Source: Candidatus Woesearchaeota archaeon (GTDB lineage: Archaea; Nanobdellota; Nanobdellia; Woesearchaeales; UBA10216). Taken from it: a stretch of 41,087 bases of DNA. The stretch lies in the NCBI GenBank assembly GCA_016188155.1, contig JACPIH010000004.1, forward strand, positions 1 through 41,087, written 5' to 3'. Position numbers and translations under genes: made by a program. Of this stretch, positions 8,985-18,286 are shown in pieces; positions within the stretch are counted from its first letter, which is position 1; each line of letters opens with the position of its first letter. The notes below the pieces were generated by a model. It searched no databases. It was not told the DNA's origin and worked only from the letters and a program-made list of their open reading frames with translations.

Positions 8985-10139
8985 TTATTTGCCTCTGACA
9001 GCAGCCAGAACCGCCTTCAGCTGCGCATTCGTCTTTACCCCTGTTGTCGTGCAGTGCGTTAGCGAAGCGCTGTAGCCGTTTCGCTGCAGCCTTTTTATTG
9101 CATCAGCTGTCTTCGGCTGCTGCCCTATCCTGTGCTTTTCGCATACGTCTTCCATTGCGTAAAATCCCACTCCTGTCTTGCCTTCTTTTTTTGACTCCTC
9201 AGCAATTGTTTTCAGGAACTTTTTCGTTTTTTCGTCAGTTGCTGCCGCAGCTATTTTAGCGGCCAGCCTTGTGTCAAACAGTTTTCCAGCCCACAACGGC
9301 CCCGCCTTTCCCATCTTTTGTCCACAGCTGCAGCTGTTGTTGTCATCATCTCTCCTTATTCTAATGCTACAGCAGTTGTCGCAGTAGAGAATTTCCTTGT
9401 GCCTGGCCAGCAGCTCATCTGCCCTTCCACTTCCTTCTTTGCAGTGGAAGAATGCCCTGATGTAGTGGTCCTTGTAGTAGCTGAAAACCGGTGTGAGCGC
9501 TTTTTCGTGCATTGCCCCAATCAGCTGCACAAGCCGTACCAGTATCCTTATCCCTGTTTCGTGCATAAATCCGTTCCTTAGCGGTGTTGCAAGGTATTTT
9601 CTTCTGCATGCCGCAACAGCTGTTCCAGCCAAAGCACTTGTGTCGGTTGCTGTCACAGCGAGGATTCCGTTGTGCCGCAGCCTCTTGGTAGCTGTATCCA
9701 GGAATGTTCCCGGGTAGCCAAATGGGTCAATGTCAATGTAGTTGAGCGGCTTGTTGTTCAGCAGGAACTTGTTGGCCTCGTTTATTGAGACGGTAACCTT
9801 TCCTCCTGTCTTTATCCTGTTGATGAGCAGGTTCTTTTTAATCAGCTTCACTGCGGCAGCCGAGTAGTCATTCATCGCTACTGACCCGACATTTTTGCCC
9901 AGCTCAAGCAGCAGCCTTATCCCCCTTATGCCTGTTGCCGCCATTGGGTCTGCAACAGCCCATTTTTTTATCCCGTAAATCTTGGCTGAAGCCGCCAGCA
10001 GCAGCACGGTTATGTCCCTGTTTGATTTCATTGCAGGATTGTAGAACACAGGCATCTTGCTGGAAACATTTCTTCCAGAGTATCTTGGCACGGCTATTCT
10101 GGCTTTTCCCTCAACAACTATTTCATATCCCTTTCCCAT
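8985..10139 (-). CDS. trm1: tRNA (guanine(26)-N(2))-dimethyltransferase Trm1
   Basis: FYNPAMKSNRDITVLLL, IDIDPFGYPGTFLD, ATDTSALAGT, zinc-binding CDNCCS...CSCG; internal Met start at 10139. Confidence 0.95.
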   Translation of the reverse strand: MGKGYEIVVEGKARIAVPRYSGRNVSSKMPVFYNPAMKSNRDITVLLLAASAKIYGIKKWAVADPMAATGIRGIRLLLELGKNVGSVAMNDYSAAAVKLIKKNLLINRIKTGGKVTVSINEANKFLLNNKPLNYIDIDPFGYPGTFLDTATKRLRHNGILAVTATDTSALAGTAVAACRRKYLATPLRNGFMHETGIRILVRLVQLIGAMHEKALTPVFSYYKDHYIRAFFHCKEGSGRADELLARHKEILYCDNCCSIRIRRDDDNNSCSCGQKMGKAGPLWAGKLFDTRLAAKIAAAATDEKTKKFLKTIAEESKKEGKTGVGFYAMEDVCEKHRIGQQPKTADAIKRLQRNGYSASLTHCTTTGVKTNAQLKAVLAAVRGK

Positions 10140-10194
10140 AGCTGCCGAAAGTGATGCGCAGTTTAATAAAGGTGTTGCTTCAACCGCTGCTTTA

Positions 10195-10596
10195 ATGAAG
10201 CTCATAAAGAAATCGGCAATGGTGGTTGTCAGGGATAACAAGCTGCTTGTTGTGAGGAAGCGCGGCAGCCCTGACTTCCTCATGCCCGGCGGCAAGCCCG
10301 AAAGGAACGAGTCTCCCATTGAGGCGCTTAAGAGGGAGCTTATGGAGGAAATCAGCTGCGGCGTGGACGGCTCCTCTATTGCCCTTTTGGGAACTTTTGA
10401 GGACTTAACCTCCGATGGCAGGGCCAGGGTTTCTATTGACCTATTCTCAGGCGAGCTTATAGGGGAGCCGAAGCCAGCTTCTGAGATTGAGGAGCTTAAA
10501 TGGATTTCCGCAGCCGATGCCATCAGCCCTAATCTTACTCCCATAATTAAGAGGCAGATACTGCCTTTTCTGCTGCAGAAGGGGATGCTGCGCTAG
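10195..10596 (+). CDS. NUDIX hydrolase
   Basis: Nudix box GGKPERNESPIEALKRELMEEI. Confidence 0.93.
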   Translation: MKLIKKSAMVVVRDNKLLVVRKRGSPDFLMPGGKPERNESPIEALKRELMEEISCGVDGSSIALLGTFEDLTSDGRARVSIDLFSGELIGEPKPASEIEELKWISAADAISPNLTPIIKRQILPFLLQKGMLR

Positions 10597-10679
10597 CTGC
10601 TTGTAGGTAGCAAATCTTTAAAAAGCCGCTGTGGATTCTTTTATGCGATGCGAGGCAATGTTTTACACTTGTGGTTAAA

Positions 10680-12602
10680 ATGGCAGCCAAAGCTACAAAT
10701 ACGGAAGGCGGGAAAAGTGAAAACGGAAATAGCGGCAGCAGCCAGAAATCCCTCCGCTCTGTCATCTGCACAGTTCTTGGCCATGTTGACCATGGCAAGA
10801 GCAGCATCCTCGATAGGATTCGCGGAACTTCCATTGTCAAGTCAGAGCCCGGCCAGATTACCCAGGCCATTGGCGCTTCCATAGTTCCTGTTTCTGTAAT
10901 TAAGAAGCTGTGCGGCCCGCTTTTGCAGCAGCTGAAGCTTACCCTGACAATACCCGGCCTGCTTCTGATTGACACGCCTGGCCATGCCGCCTTTGTTTCC
11001 CTGAGAAAGCGCGGCGGTGTGCTTGCTGACATTGCCATTCTTGTCATTGACTTGAACGCGGGCTTCATGCCGCAGACGCTTGAGGCGCTAGACATTCTCA
11101 AGAACTACAAGACGCCTTTCATTGTTGCAGCAAACAAGCTGGATTTAGTCCCCGGGTGGAGAACTGATTTGAATGTTGGCAATAATGACACTTTCGCTCC
11201 AGTATCAGCCCCGGGCAGCAGCGTTGCCATTGATGAGGAATTGTTGCTTGCCAAAATATCAAAACAGCAGCAGCCCGTCCAGGAGGAGATTGACAAGCGC
11301 CTTTACAACCTCGTTGCAAAGTTCGCCGAGCTTGGCTTTGACTCTGACAGGTTTGACCGCGTTTCAGACTATTCAAAGCAGCTTGCGATCATTCCTTGCT
11401 CTGCTAAGACCGGAGTGGGCGTACCTGAGCTTTTGGTTGTTGTTTCCGGCTTGGCGCAGCGTTTTCTCGAGTCAGAGCTGAGCTTTAATCCTGACTCTGC
11501 AGCCCGGGGAACGGTCCTTGAGGTCAAGCAGGAGAAAGGTTTGGGGGCTACTGTTGACGTCATAATTTATGACGGCTCTATTAAGAAAAATGACGAAGTT
11601 GTGATTGGCGGCCTGGAAGGCCCTATAGTAACTAAGGTCAAGGCGCTCCTTGAGCCCTCTCCACTTTCAGAGATGCGTGACAGTAAGGCAAAGTTCAGCC
11701 ACGTTGATAAGGTGGTTGCGGCTACGGGCGTTAAAATTGTTGGTGCCGGAGTTGATTATGCTGTTGCGGGCATGCCAGTTGTTTCAACCTCCGAAATCCT
11801 TTCGCTTGAAGCTGCAAAGGAGCTTGTCCAGAAGGAAATCAGCGAGTTCAGCCTTAAGGTTGATAGTTCTGGCATAGTGATAAAGGCAGACACGCTTGGC
11901 TCTCTTGAGGCCCTCATGAAGCTTCTTCATGAGAAAGGCATTAGCGTGAAGTCAGCATCGATTGGAGGCATCTCCAGGAAGGACATTGCTGATGCGGAGT
12001 CAAATCTTGAGTCAGACCCTCTTAACTCGGCAATCCTCGGATTCAATGTTGCCTTAAGCAAGGAGATTGAGGGCTCTGTTCCCCCCTCTGTTAAGGTAAT
12101 CACTGGCAACATTATCTACTCCATTGAGGACGAGTTTCTGGAGTGGCAAAAGGGCGAGCGGCAGCGCCTTGAATCGAAATCCCTGGAGAAGCTGACCAAG
12201 CCGTGCAGAATCCAGATTCTTCGCGGCTACACTTTCAGGCAAAGCAATCCCGCCATTGTCGGGGTTGAGGTTCTTGCAGGAACAGTTGCTGTTGGAACGA
12301 ATCTTATGAAAGCCACCGCAGCCGCTGATGAGGTGGGCAAGCCAATCACTTCAGTGAAAGAAATCCAGCTTGAAAAGGAAAATGTGACAACCGCTGGGAA
12401 AGGGAAGCAGGTTGCTGTCTCGCTTGAGAAAGTGATTGTCAGCAGACAGATTAACGAAGGTGATATTCTCTTAAGCTTTATTCCCGAAGAAGATTTCAGA
12501 AGGCTGAAGGAGCTCAAGCAGTACCTCTCTCCTGATGAGGTAGATGTGCTTAGGGAAATTTCTGAGCTAATGAGAAGAGAAAATCCAGTGTGGGGGATTT
12601 GA
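10680..12602 (+). CDS. infB: Translation initiation factor aIF5B (IF-2 homologue)
   Basis: GHVDHGKSSILD, DTPGHAAF, NKLD; typical aIF5B domain order; no intein seen. Confidence 0.97.
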   Translation: MAAKATNTEGGKSENGNSGSSQKSLRSVICTVLGHVDHGKSSILDRIRGTSIVKSEPGQITQAIGASIVPVSVIKKLCGPLLQQLKLTLTIPGLLLIDTPGHAAFVSLRKRGGVLADIAILVIDLNAGFMPQTLEALDILKNYKTPFIVAANKLDLVPGWRTDLNVGNNDTFAPVSAPGSSVAIDEELLLAKISKQQQPVQEEIDKRLYNLVAKFAELGFDSDRFDRVSDYSKQLAIIPCSAKTGVGVPELLVVVSGLAQRFLESELSFNPDSAARGTVLEVKQEKGLGATVDVIIYDGSIKKNDEVVIGGLEGPIVTKVKALLEPSPLSEMRDSKAKFSHVDKVVAATGVKIVGAGVDYAVAGMPVVSTSEILSLEAAKELVQKEISEFSLKVDSSGIVIKADTLGSLEALMKLLHEKGISVKSASIGGISRKDIADAESNLESDPLNSAILGFNVALSKEIEGSVPPSVKVITGNIIYSIEDEFLEWQKGERQRLESKSLEKLTKPCRIQILRGYTFRQSNPAIVGVEVLAGTVAVGTNLMKATAAADEVGKPITSVKEIQLEKENVTTAGKGKQVAVSLEKVIVSRQINEGDILLSFIPEEDFRRLKELKQYLSPDEVDVLREISELMRRENPVWGI

Positions 12603-12665
12603 TGGGTTAATACTGAGTTATGTTCAATTGTCGGCAGAAATATTATTAGGGAGTCGGCTCGGGAA

Positions 12666-12992
12666 TTATTCAACTCTATAAACTGGTTGTCCTTCAAACC
12701 CGTCTAGACCAAGTCTGGTTTTAGCTAATTCCGCATTTACCTTTCGGTCGTGTTCTTCCCATATAGCTATCATACGACCATCAAGACCCTCCCAAATTTT
12801 AGGAAATACGCTGAGTTCAGGATTATTAGCAAAAGGACTATCAAAAAGCCTTCCTCGTACAGCTTCCTCTCCAGCTCTTAAATAAGTAGCTATAGCATTT
12901 TCTTCTTGACCTTGCACCTCAAATTTTTTAGCTTGTTCGATTAGTTTCAAAGCTATCTTGCATTGCTGTAGCATATCATTGTAATCTACCAT
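12666..12992 (-). CDS. Hypothetical protein
   Basis: 108 aa ORF, AT-richer than neighbours; helical N-terminus; no family recognised. Confidence 0.6.
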   Translation of the reverse strand: MVDYNDMLQQCKIALKLIEQAKKFEVQGQEENAIATYLRAGEEAVRGRLFDSPFANNPELSVFPKIWEGLDGRMIAIWEEHDRKVNAELAKTRLGLDGFEGQPVYRVE

Positions 12993-13077
12993 AATTATAG
13001 TTTATAATCAAACCAGTTTAAAAATTTTCTATCAACTGTTCCCCTCCGCCCCTGCAGCGGCCTACGAAGCTGTGTGT

Positions 13078-13491
13078 TTATTCTATTGACACGCAAAACT
13101 GCCGCGCCCCAAGCGGTATTATTTCGGCTTTCTTCTTATGAACGCTGTGTGCGAATTCCTTTGGTATTCTCATTGTCCAGTTGTCTCCATCATAGCTTAT
13201 GGCGCGTTCCATCTTGAAATCGTTCCTCAATATCCGGCTTACTATCATCGCCCTGTCCAGCTTTTTTGCCTCTTCCAGGCCGAGGTACTGCTTCCCGCAT
13301 TTATCGCATTCAAACCCGTCTGCCCTTACAGACACATCATTTCCAACCACAACTTCTATCTGGCTCTTCTTTGCTTTCGAACCGCACTGGGCGCAAGTCA
13401 GGGTTTTTGGCTGGAAAGCGCCTTCTTCTATCTGAAACTCCGCATCCTCCAATCCATCAAAGTCAATTTCTTCCTTTTCCATCTTGACCAC
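13078..13491 (-). CDS. YgiT/MqsA-type zinc-finger protein, candidate antitoxin
   Basis: CAQCGSK...CDKCGKQYLGLEEAKKLD then a beta-rich tail; downstream partner of a BrnT/DUF4258-like ORF. Confidence 0.7.
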   Translation of the reverse strand: MVKMEKEEIDFDGLEDAEFQIEEGAFQPKTLTCAQCGSKAKKSQIEVVVGNDVSVRADGFECDKCGKQYLGLEEAKKLDRAMIVSRILRNDFKMERAISYDGDNWTMRIPKEFAHSVHKKKAEIIPLGARQFCVSIE

Positions 13492-13498
13492 CTTTGCT

Positions 13499-13771
13499 TT
13501 ATTTTGCCTTCTTGTAAGATTTTACCTGTTTCTTGCTTGAAGGGTATGCTGTTGTTACTTCGGCTTCCTTCGTCTTTTCGTCATAGCTGAAGTAAATTGT
13601 TATGTGCCTGTTGCTGCTTAGGCCGATTGCCACATACTGGCCGCCGCCCACCTTCTTGAATTTTGGGCTGCCCTCTTTCAGCGCATCGTGAACTTCTTCC
13701 TGCAGCACGTTGTGCTTCTCGAAAATCTTAATGGCTGTTGACGGCTCAATCTTAACGACTTTAACAATCAT
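13499..13771 (-). CDS. BrnT/DUF4258-like (RelE-fold) candidate toxin
   Basis: FEKHNVLQEEVHDAL...YVAIGLSSNRHITIYFSYDEKTKEAEVTTAYPSSKKQVKSYKK; promoter inverted repeat. Confidence 0.65.
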   Translation of the reverse strand: MIVKVVKIEPSTAIKIFEKHNVLQEEVHDALKEGSPKFKKVGGGQYVAIGLSSNRHITIYFSYDEKTKEAEVTTAYPSSKKQVKSYKKAK

Positions 13772-13882
13772 TCTTACCGTAAGGAATTAGTACGGTTTTA
13801 GTATTTAAGCTTTTTGCTTCTGCATCCGTGCAACGGCTGTGGCAACATGTTTATAAAAACCGCCATAGTTACGTCTCTTGCA

Positions 13883-14350
13883 ATGCTGAAAGGCCTCAAT
13901 AAGTGGAAAGTTCTTAACAGCAAAGAGGTGCGGAGTATCCTCAAAACCATAAAGCAGCAGTGGGGCACTGAACTTTCTTTTGACCATGGCTTTCTCGAAG
14001 GCAAGGACGGCGACATCTTCCTGATAAGCCGCGATGTTGAAAGGCTTGACCTAGAGCGCCTTCACCTTGAATCGCTTGGCCTTTACTTCGGGCAGCTGCG
14101 GAATAGTGAGTTGCGATTAAGCATAGAAGGCAGCCAGCTTGTCGGAAAAGCAGCAACAAAAAACGTTGTTGAGCTTACCGGCGAAGAGTTCAAACAGTGG
14201 CTGCGGGGGGAGGACGTTGAAAAACAACTCGACAGCTGCATCGGCTACGTTTTAATAAAGCACAACAGCGATTTTGTCGGCTGCGGAAAATACAAGGAAG
14301 GAAAGATTCTGAATTTTGTGCCCAAGGCGAGGAGGGTGGCTAATCTTTAG
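13883..14350 (+). CDS. NIP7-like PUA-domain ribosome biogenesis/RNA-binding protein
   Basis: MLKGLNKWKVLNSKEVRSILK...C-terminal PUA-type VELTGEEFKQWLRGEDVEK...GYVLIKHNSDFVGCGKYKEGKILNFVPKARRV. Confidence 0.8.
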   Translation: MLKGLNKWKVLNSKEVRSILKTIKQQWGTELSFDHGFLEGKDGDIFLISRDVERLDLERLHLESLGLYFGQLRNSELRLSIEGSQLVGKAATKNVVELTGEEFKQWLRGEDVEKQLDSCIGYVLIKHNSDFVGCGKYKEGKILNFVPKARRVANL

Positions 14351-15687
14351 GCGAGCCTGGATTCTTCCCGGGCTCGGGCTTGAGAAAGCCTTCTTTCCAC
14401 AATCAGCTGATTATATGCAACACTGGACGGGTCAAGGCTTATGCCTGCTAAACGTAGCGCAATCATCCAGTCACCTGCTGTAGCAGTCTCTCTTTTTCTA
14501 TGTTTTCTTTCCTCATAGCCAATTCTGCTCTGTGACTCTATTCCGTTTATGTCTGCGTAGTTAGGAGGATAGACAAGCGTGTCCACAGCGTTTGAGTCAG
14601 CGGTTGTACGCCTGTTTCCAAACGGCCTGAGTAACTCTGTGTAGTTCGCCGGCTTTTCAACACCGTTTCTTCTTGTTACCAAAGGCTTTTCCTCTGGAGT
14701 TGCGTTAGGCATAATACGGGACTTAAAATAACTGCGCATTCCATTTTTCCCCGCAAGCTGCGTCGTCATCAAGTCATTGAAATCTCCATTATCATAATTC
14801 TGCGGTATTACTGCGCCGTACCAGTCCATCTGGGGCGATGCCATTAATATTCCCACAATGGCTAATGCTGCCTCTTTTTCAGTTGCTGCCCTTACCCTTG
14901 CAGCAAAAGCGTCAGGTACGCCTGCAGGCGGCATGCCTGTCCTCTGGCCCTCTACAAATTTGACATACTTCCACAGGTATTCGAATGTTGTCTTTAGCCT
15001 TGCTTCAACTACCGGCGAGCCTGGCAGTGCCTCTGATTTTTCAGCCCCTTTTCGTGAAGTGGCTGCTGGGTTTGTTGCAAAAACCTGGTGCACAACAGCA
15101 AGCTGGGAAACCTCATCCTTTCCATGAACCTGGCAAGTTGGGGTGAGCATGTCCTTCAAGCCGACTTCTTCTGCAAGCATTTGGTCTGTGACAACAAGGC
15201 CTCTCCAGCCGCCTTGGACTACATCATCAAGCCTTTGCTGCCCAATCTCGAATTCAGTCCCATACATCATTCCAGCCATCGGTGCAAAGCGGTTTTGCCG
15301 CATGCATCCGACGCATTGCGCGTCAATGACAACCTTGTAGGTAAGTTGTGTTGAACCATTGAACCCGCCAAAAACTACAGGAACTATAGACTCAAACGTA
15401 ATCTGCAGTCCCTTATCCTCAAAGACAGGCCGTGTTTGGGCTTCATTACCAACCAGAAAACTGACTGTTGGATGGTCTAATACGCGCTCTATACCCCCTT
15501 CAAGCTCCTCAATAGAAATCATTAAATTTGGCTTGCCATTGAATCCTGATCTGTACGCTTGGGGGTAAGCCTGCCGCATGAGCTGCGTAAGCTCATCTTT
15601 CACTTCCCTCACACGTACAATGTGCCCATCTTCAATAGAAGGCACGTCGTTTTGGCTGAATAGGCGCTTTGTTCCGTTACTGCTCAT
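14347..15687 (-). CDS. Hypothetical protein, 446 aa
   Basis: Long ORF without a recognised family; 3' end overlaps the convergent NIP7-like gene by 4 nt. Confidence 0.75.
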   Translation of the reverse strand: MSSNGTKRLFSQNDVPSIEDGHIVRVREVKDELTQLMRQAYPQAYRSGFNGKPNLMISIEELEGGIERVLDHPTVSFLVGNEAQTRPVFEDKGLQITFESIVPVVFGGFNGSTQLTYKVVIDAQCVGCMRQNRFAPMAGMMYGTEFEIGQQRLDDVVQGGWRGLVVTDQMLAEEVGLKDMLTPTCQVHGKDEVSQLAVVHQVFATNPAATSRKGAEKSEALPGSPVVEARLKTTFEYLWKYVKFVEGQRTGMPPAGVPDAFAARVRAATEKEAALAIVGILMASPQMDWYGAVIPQNYDNGDFNDLMTTQLAGKNGMRSYFKSRIMPNATPEEKPLVTRRNGVEKPANYTELLRPFGNRRTTADSNAVDTLVYPPNYADINGIESQSRIGYEERKHRKRETATAGDWMIALRLAGISLDPSSVAYNQLIVERRLSQARAREESRLA

Positions 15688-15800
15688 TCTCCCAACCCAT
15701 ACCGCTAACTAACAGCAACTAAGCCAAAATATTATAAAAATTATAAACTTTATATAAAGTGAGGTTTGTGGTATTAAAAGCTTTGTCTATACTTTCTATA

Positions 15801-16223
15801 TTACGGTGTATGATGCGTTTCGTGTGTTTCAATCGTTACAGAAACCGCTGTGGCGCTGTTTTTCAGCTTCTCTACCAGTTCCCTGCTTAGGCCAGCAGCC
15901 GCTTTGTTAGCATGAATTCCGAGTGTCCGTTCCGAGGCAAAGCTGCCTTTTCTGAGCACTATCTCCTTGTCGCTGCCGAAGTTTTTGTTGACGACAGCGA
16001 TTATTTCTTCTTTAATTCCGGCAACAGCTATTGTTAGCAGTATTTTATCGTTGCTGCTGCAGCTGCCAATCACTTCCTTTATCCGTAACAGCGAAAAGTC
16101 CGCCCAAACAGCTACAATGCAGTTGCCTTTCTCGGTCAGCTGAGTGTCTTTTGTTATCTCAAGCGTTGTCTTGTGCGTTGCCAGAATGTTTGGGTGGCCG
16201 TAAGCTGTGAAGGTGTATTTCAT
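15801..16223 (-). CDS. DUF371 family protein
   Basis: MKYTFTAYGHPNILATHKTTLEITKDTQLTEKGNCIVAVWAD; start at 16223. Confidence 0.85.
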   Translation of the reverse strand: MKYTFTAYGHPNILATHKTTLEITKDTQLTEKGNCIVAVWADFSLLRIKEVIGSCSSNDKILLTIAVAGIKEEIIAVVNKNFGSDKEIVLRKGSFASERTLGIHANKAAAGLSRELVEKLKNSATAVSVTIETHETHHTP

Positions 16224-16266
16224 TGGTCTTAAAGCAGACGCTTTGGAAATAAAAAGCTTTATATAC

Positions 16267-16276
16267 TGTGTACACA
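16267..16276. promoter_or_regulatory. Perfect 10-bp palindrome (TGTGTACACA), candidate VapB operator
   Basis: Lies directly after the TATA-like TTTATATA and 14 nt before the vapB start. Confidence 0.55.
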
Positions 16277-16290
16277 TACCCATACGCAGA

Positions 16291-16533
16291 ATGGCTACGA
16301 AGAACATCGCTATAACAGAGCAGGCGTATGAGCTGCTGGTGAGGAATAAGCTCCCTGGGCGCAGTTTTTCGGAAGTAATCAGGGAGCACTTCACGAAGAA
16401 AAAGCTCACGGACTACGCAGGGCTCTGGGCTGATGTTCCTGAAAAAGCATGGAAAGAGCTTGAGCTTAACGTTGCTGAAGCGAGGAAGGGTCTTAGTGAG
16501 TCCCTGAAAAAGAGAATATCGGCCTTGAAGTAG
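16291..16533 (+). CDS. vapB: VapB-type (DUF217) antitoxin
   Basis: MATKNIAITEQAYELLVRNKLPGRSFSEVIREHF; followed by a PIN-domain toxin. Confidence 0.9.
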   Translation: MATKNIAITEQAYELLVRNKLPGRSFSEVIREHFTKKKLTDYAGLWADVPEKAWKELELNVAEARKGLSESLKKRISALK

Positions 16534-16543
16534 GTTGAAGCAG

Positions 16544-16939
16544 ATGCTCGGTGTGGATAGCAGTGTTTTGATAGACATACTTCGCAACAAAGCAGTTGCA
16601 AGTAAGCTGCAAGAATATTCTGCTGAAGACTTGTGCACAAGCGAAATAGTTGCATATGAGATTCTTTACGGTTTATATGCTTCAAAGTACTTTAATGAGC
16701 AGCGGCTTAAAGAGTTCGAAGCAGTTTTGGACAGTTTTACTCACGTTTTTCCTTTAGAAAGAGGCGCTTCTGTCCTTGCCGCTCAAATCGCTGGCAGGCT
16801 TTCAAGGTTAGGGCAGACGATAGAGCATAGTGACGCGTTAATTGCGGGAACTCTTCTCGCCAACGGATGCGGAAAGTTTATTACAAAAAATATTAAGGAT
16901 TTTGAGCGCATAAAAGAGTTAGAAGTTGTAAAGTTTTAG
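16544..16939 (+). CDS. vapC: VapC-type PIN-domain ribonuclease toxin
   Basis: GVDSSVLIDILR; HSDALIAGTLLANGCGKFITKNIKDFERI. Confidence 0.92.
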   Translation: MLGVDSSVLIDILRNKAVASKLQEYSAEDLCTSEIVAYEILYGLYASKYFNEQRLKEFEAVLDSFTHVFPLERGASVLAAQIAGRLSRLGQTIEHSDALIAGTLLANGCGKFITKNIKDFERIKELEVVKF

Positions 16940-16955
16940 GATTTCAGGCACTTGT

Positions 16956-17225
16956 TCACAACAACTCATCAATCGGCGGCTTTTTCTCGCCAGGCTTTGC
17001 TGCTTTCATTGCTTCTGCAGCCTCCTTGGATAAATCCACGCCAAGCCTTTTGAGCTCTGAGAGGTGCATCTGCATGAGCTGCTCTACTATGCCCAGAATC
17101 CTTTGAAGCTCCTGCCTTTCCTTTGCCAGGACAGTGAGCGAGCCCTTGTGGAAGCCGACCTGCTCGTCTTTCGGCATTTCCTTTGTTTCGGCTGCCGCTT
17201 TTTTGTCTTCTTTCTTAGTACCCAT
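16956..17225 (-). CDS. Small helical hypothetical protein
   Basis: 89 aa, charged and helical; divergent from the asparagine-synthase-like gene. Confidence 0.6.
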   Translation of the reverse strand: MGTKKEDKKAAAETKEMPKDEQVGFHKGSLTVLAKERQELQRILGIVEQLMQMHLSELKRLGVDLSKEAAEAMKAAKPGEKKPPIDELL

Positions 17226-17237
17226 GTTTCATCACGT

Positions 17238-17269
17238 TTTTGGATTGACCCTTTTAACAAAAGGGTCAA
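17238..17269 (+). repeat. Hairpin element copy A (TTGACCCTTTT-AAC-AAAAGGGTCAA, 11-bp stem)
   Basis: Perfect inverted repeat 17245-17255/17259-17269 preceded by GTTTTTGGA. Confidence 0.85.
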
Positions 17270-17313
17270 AGGGCAACGTATTTAAATGTTTTCCCCACCC
17301 ACTTGAAGGCACT

Positions 17314-18216
17314 ATGTTGTTGTCAAGCGTTGTTGTGGCTGGGAAGCTGGTTTCGCAGCAGAAGTGGGTAAGTTACGTTAGCGGCTTGCGGAATGAGTGC
17401 GATAAGCTTGGCTTTTTCAAAACAAAGGCAGCTGTCAAAAAAGAGATTTACGCAGCCATGGTTGCGGCTGTGAAGAAAAGGGCCGTCGCACATAAAAGAT
17501 TCGGCGTCCTCCTGTCTGGCGGTGTTGACAGCTCATTCATCGCTCTCCTGCTGAAGAAGCTTGGCTACAGGTTTCCGTGCTTCAGCGTTGGCATCATTGG
17601 CAGCAAGGACCTGGCGGCAGCAAAATATGCGGCGAAGAAGCTAAAGCTGAGGCTGGTTTCAAAGGAATTCACCGTTGCAGCTGCTGGGAAAATAATAAAG
17701 GAAGCTGTCAAGCTTCTTAAAACAGATAGCCCTGTTACAATTGGCATAGCAGCAACAGAGATTGCGGCGTTGAAGCTGGCAGCAGCGAATGAAATTAGCG
17801 TAGTCTTTACCGGCTTGGGTTCTGAGGAGATATTTGCAGGCTACCAGCGCCATGCAGCTGCGAAAGACATCAACGCAGAGTGCTGGGCTGGCTTGAAGGG
17901 AATGTGGCAGCGTGACTTCCTCAGGGATTTTGCAGTGGCAGCCAAGTTTAAGGCAACAGCATTGACTCCTTTTCTGGATAAGAATGTTGTTGTGACTGCG
18001 ATGAGGGCTCTGCCGGAATGGAAAATAAGCGGCGGTGAAAAGAAGCTGATATTGCGCGAAATAGCAGCAGCTGCCGGGCTGCCAAAAAACATCGCGTTCA
18101 GGCCTAAGCTGGCTGCCCAGTACGGCTCTGGCTTCGACAAGGCCTTGGAAAAGCTTGCAAAAAGGGCAGGATTCGGCAACAAGCGGGATTACCTCGTTTG
18201 TTTTCCGCAGTGGTAA
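17314..18216 (+). CDS. Asparagine-synthase-like PP-loop protein lacking the glutaminase domain
   Basis: FGVLLSGGVDSSFIALLLKKLGY; FTGLGSEEIFAGYQRH; LTPFLDKNVV; N-terminal region too short for an Ntn glutaminase domain. Confidence 0.85.
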   Translation: MLLSSVVVAGKLVSQQKWVSYVSGLRNECDKLGFFKTKAAVKKEIYAAMVAAVKKRAVAHKRFGVLLSGGVDSSFIALLLKKLGYRFPCFSVGIIGSKDLAAAKYAAKKLKLRLVSKEFTVAAAGKIIKEAVKLLKTDSPVTIGIAATEIAALKLAAANEISVVFTGLGSEEIFAGYQRHAAAKDINAECWAGLKGMWQRDFLRDFAVAAKFKATALTPFLDKNVVVTAMRALPEWKISGGEKKLILREIAAAAGLPKNIAFRPKLAAQYGSGFDKALEKLAKRAGFGNKRDYLVCFPQW

Positions 18217-18286
18217 CTTTCCCTTGCTTTTCAGACATAAAAATCTAAAAATTTATAAATCTCTCTCCGGTGCCAATTTCAGTAAA

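Noticed and set aside
12994-13008. ATTATA-GTT-TATAAT inverted repeat upstream of ORF 12666-12992
   Set aside because: Very AT-rich and short; likely just the promoter region
17245-17269. Hairpins as ordinary rho-independent-style terminators
   Set aside because: Copies occur in 5' regions as well as 3' ends and in both orientations, and the T-rich tract is part of the head preceding the stem rather than following it; cannot be excluded for individual copies
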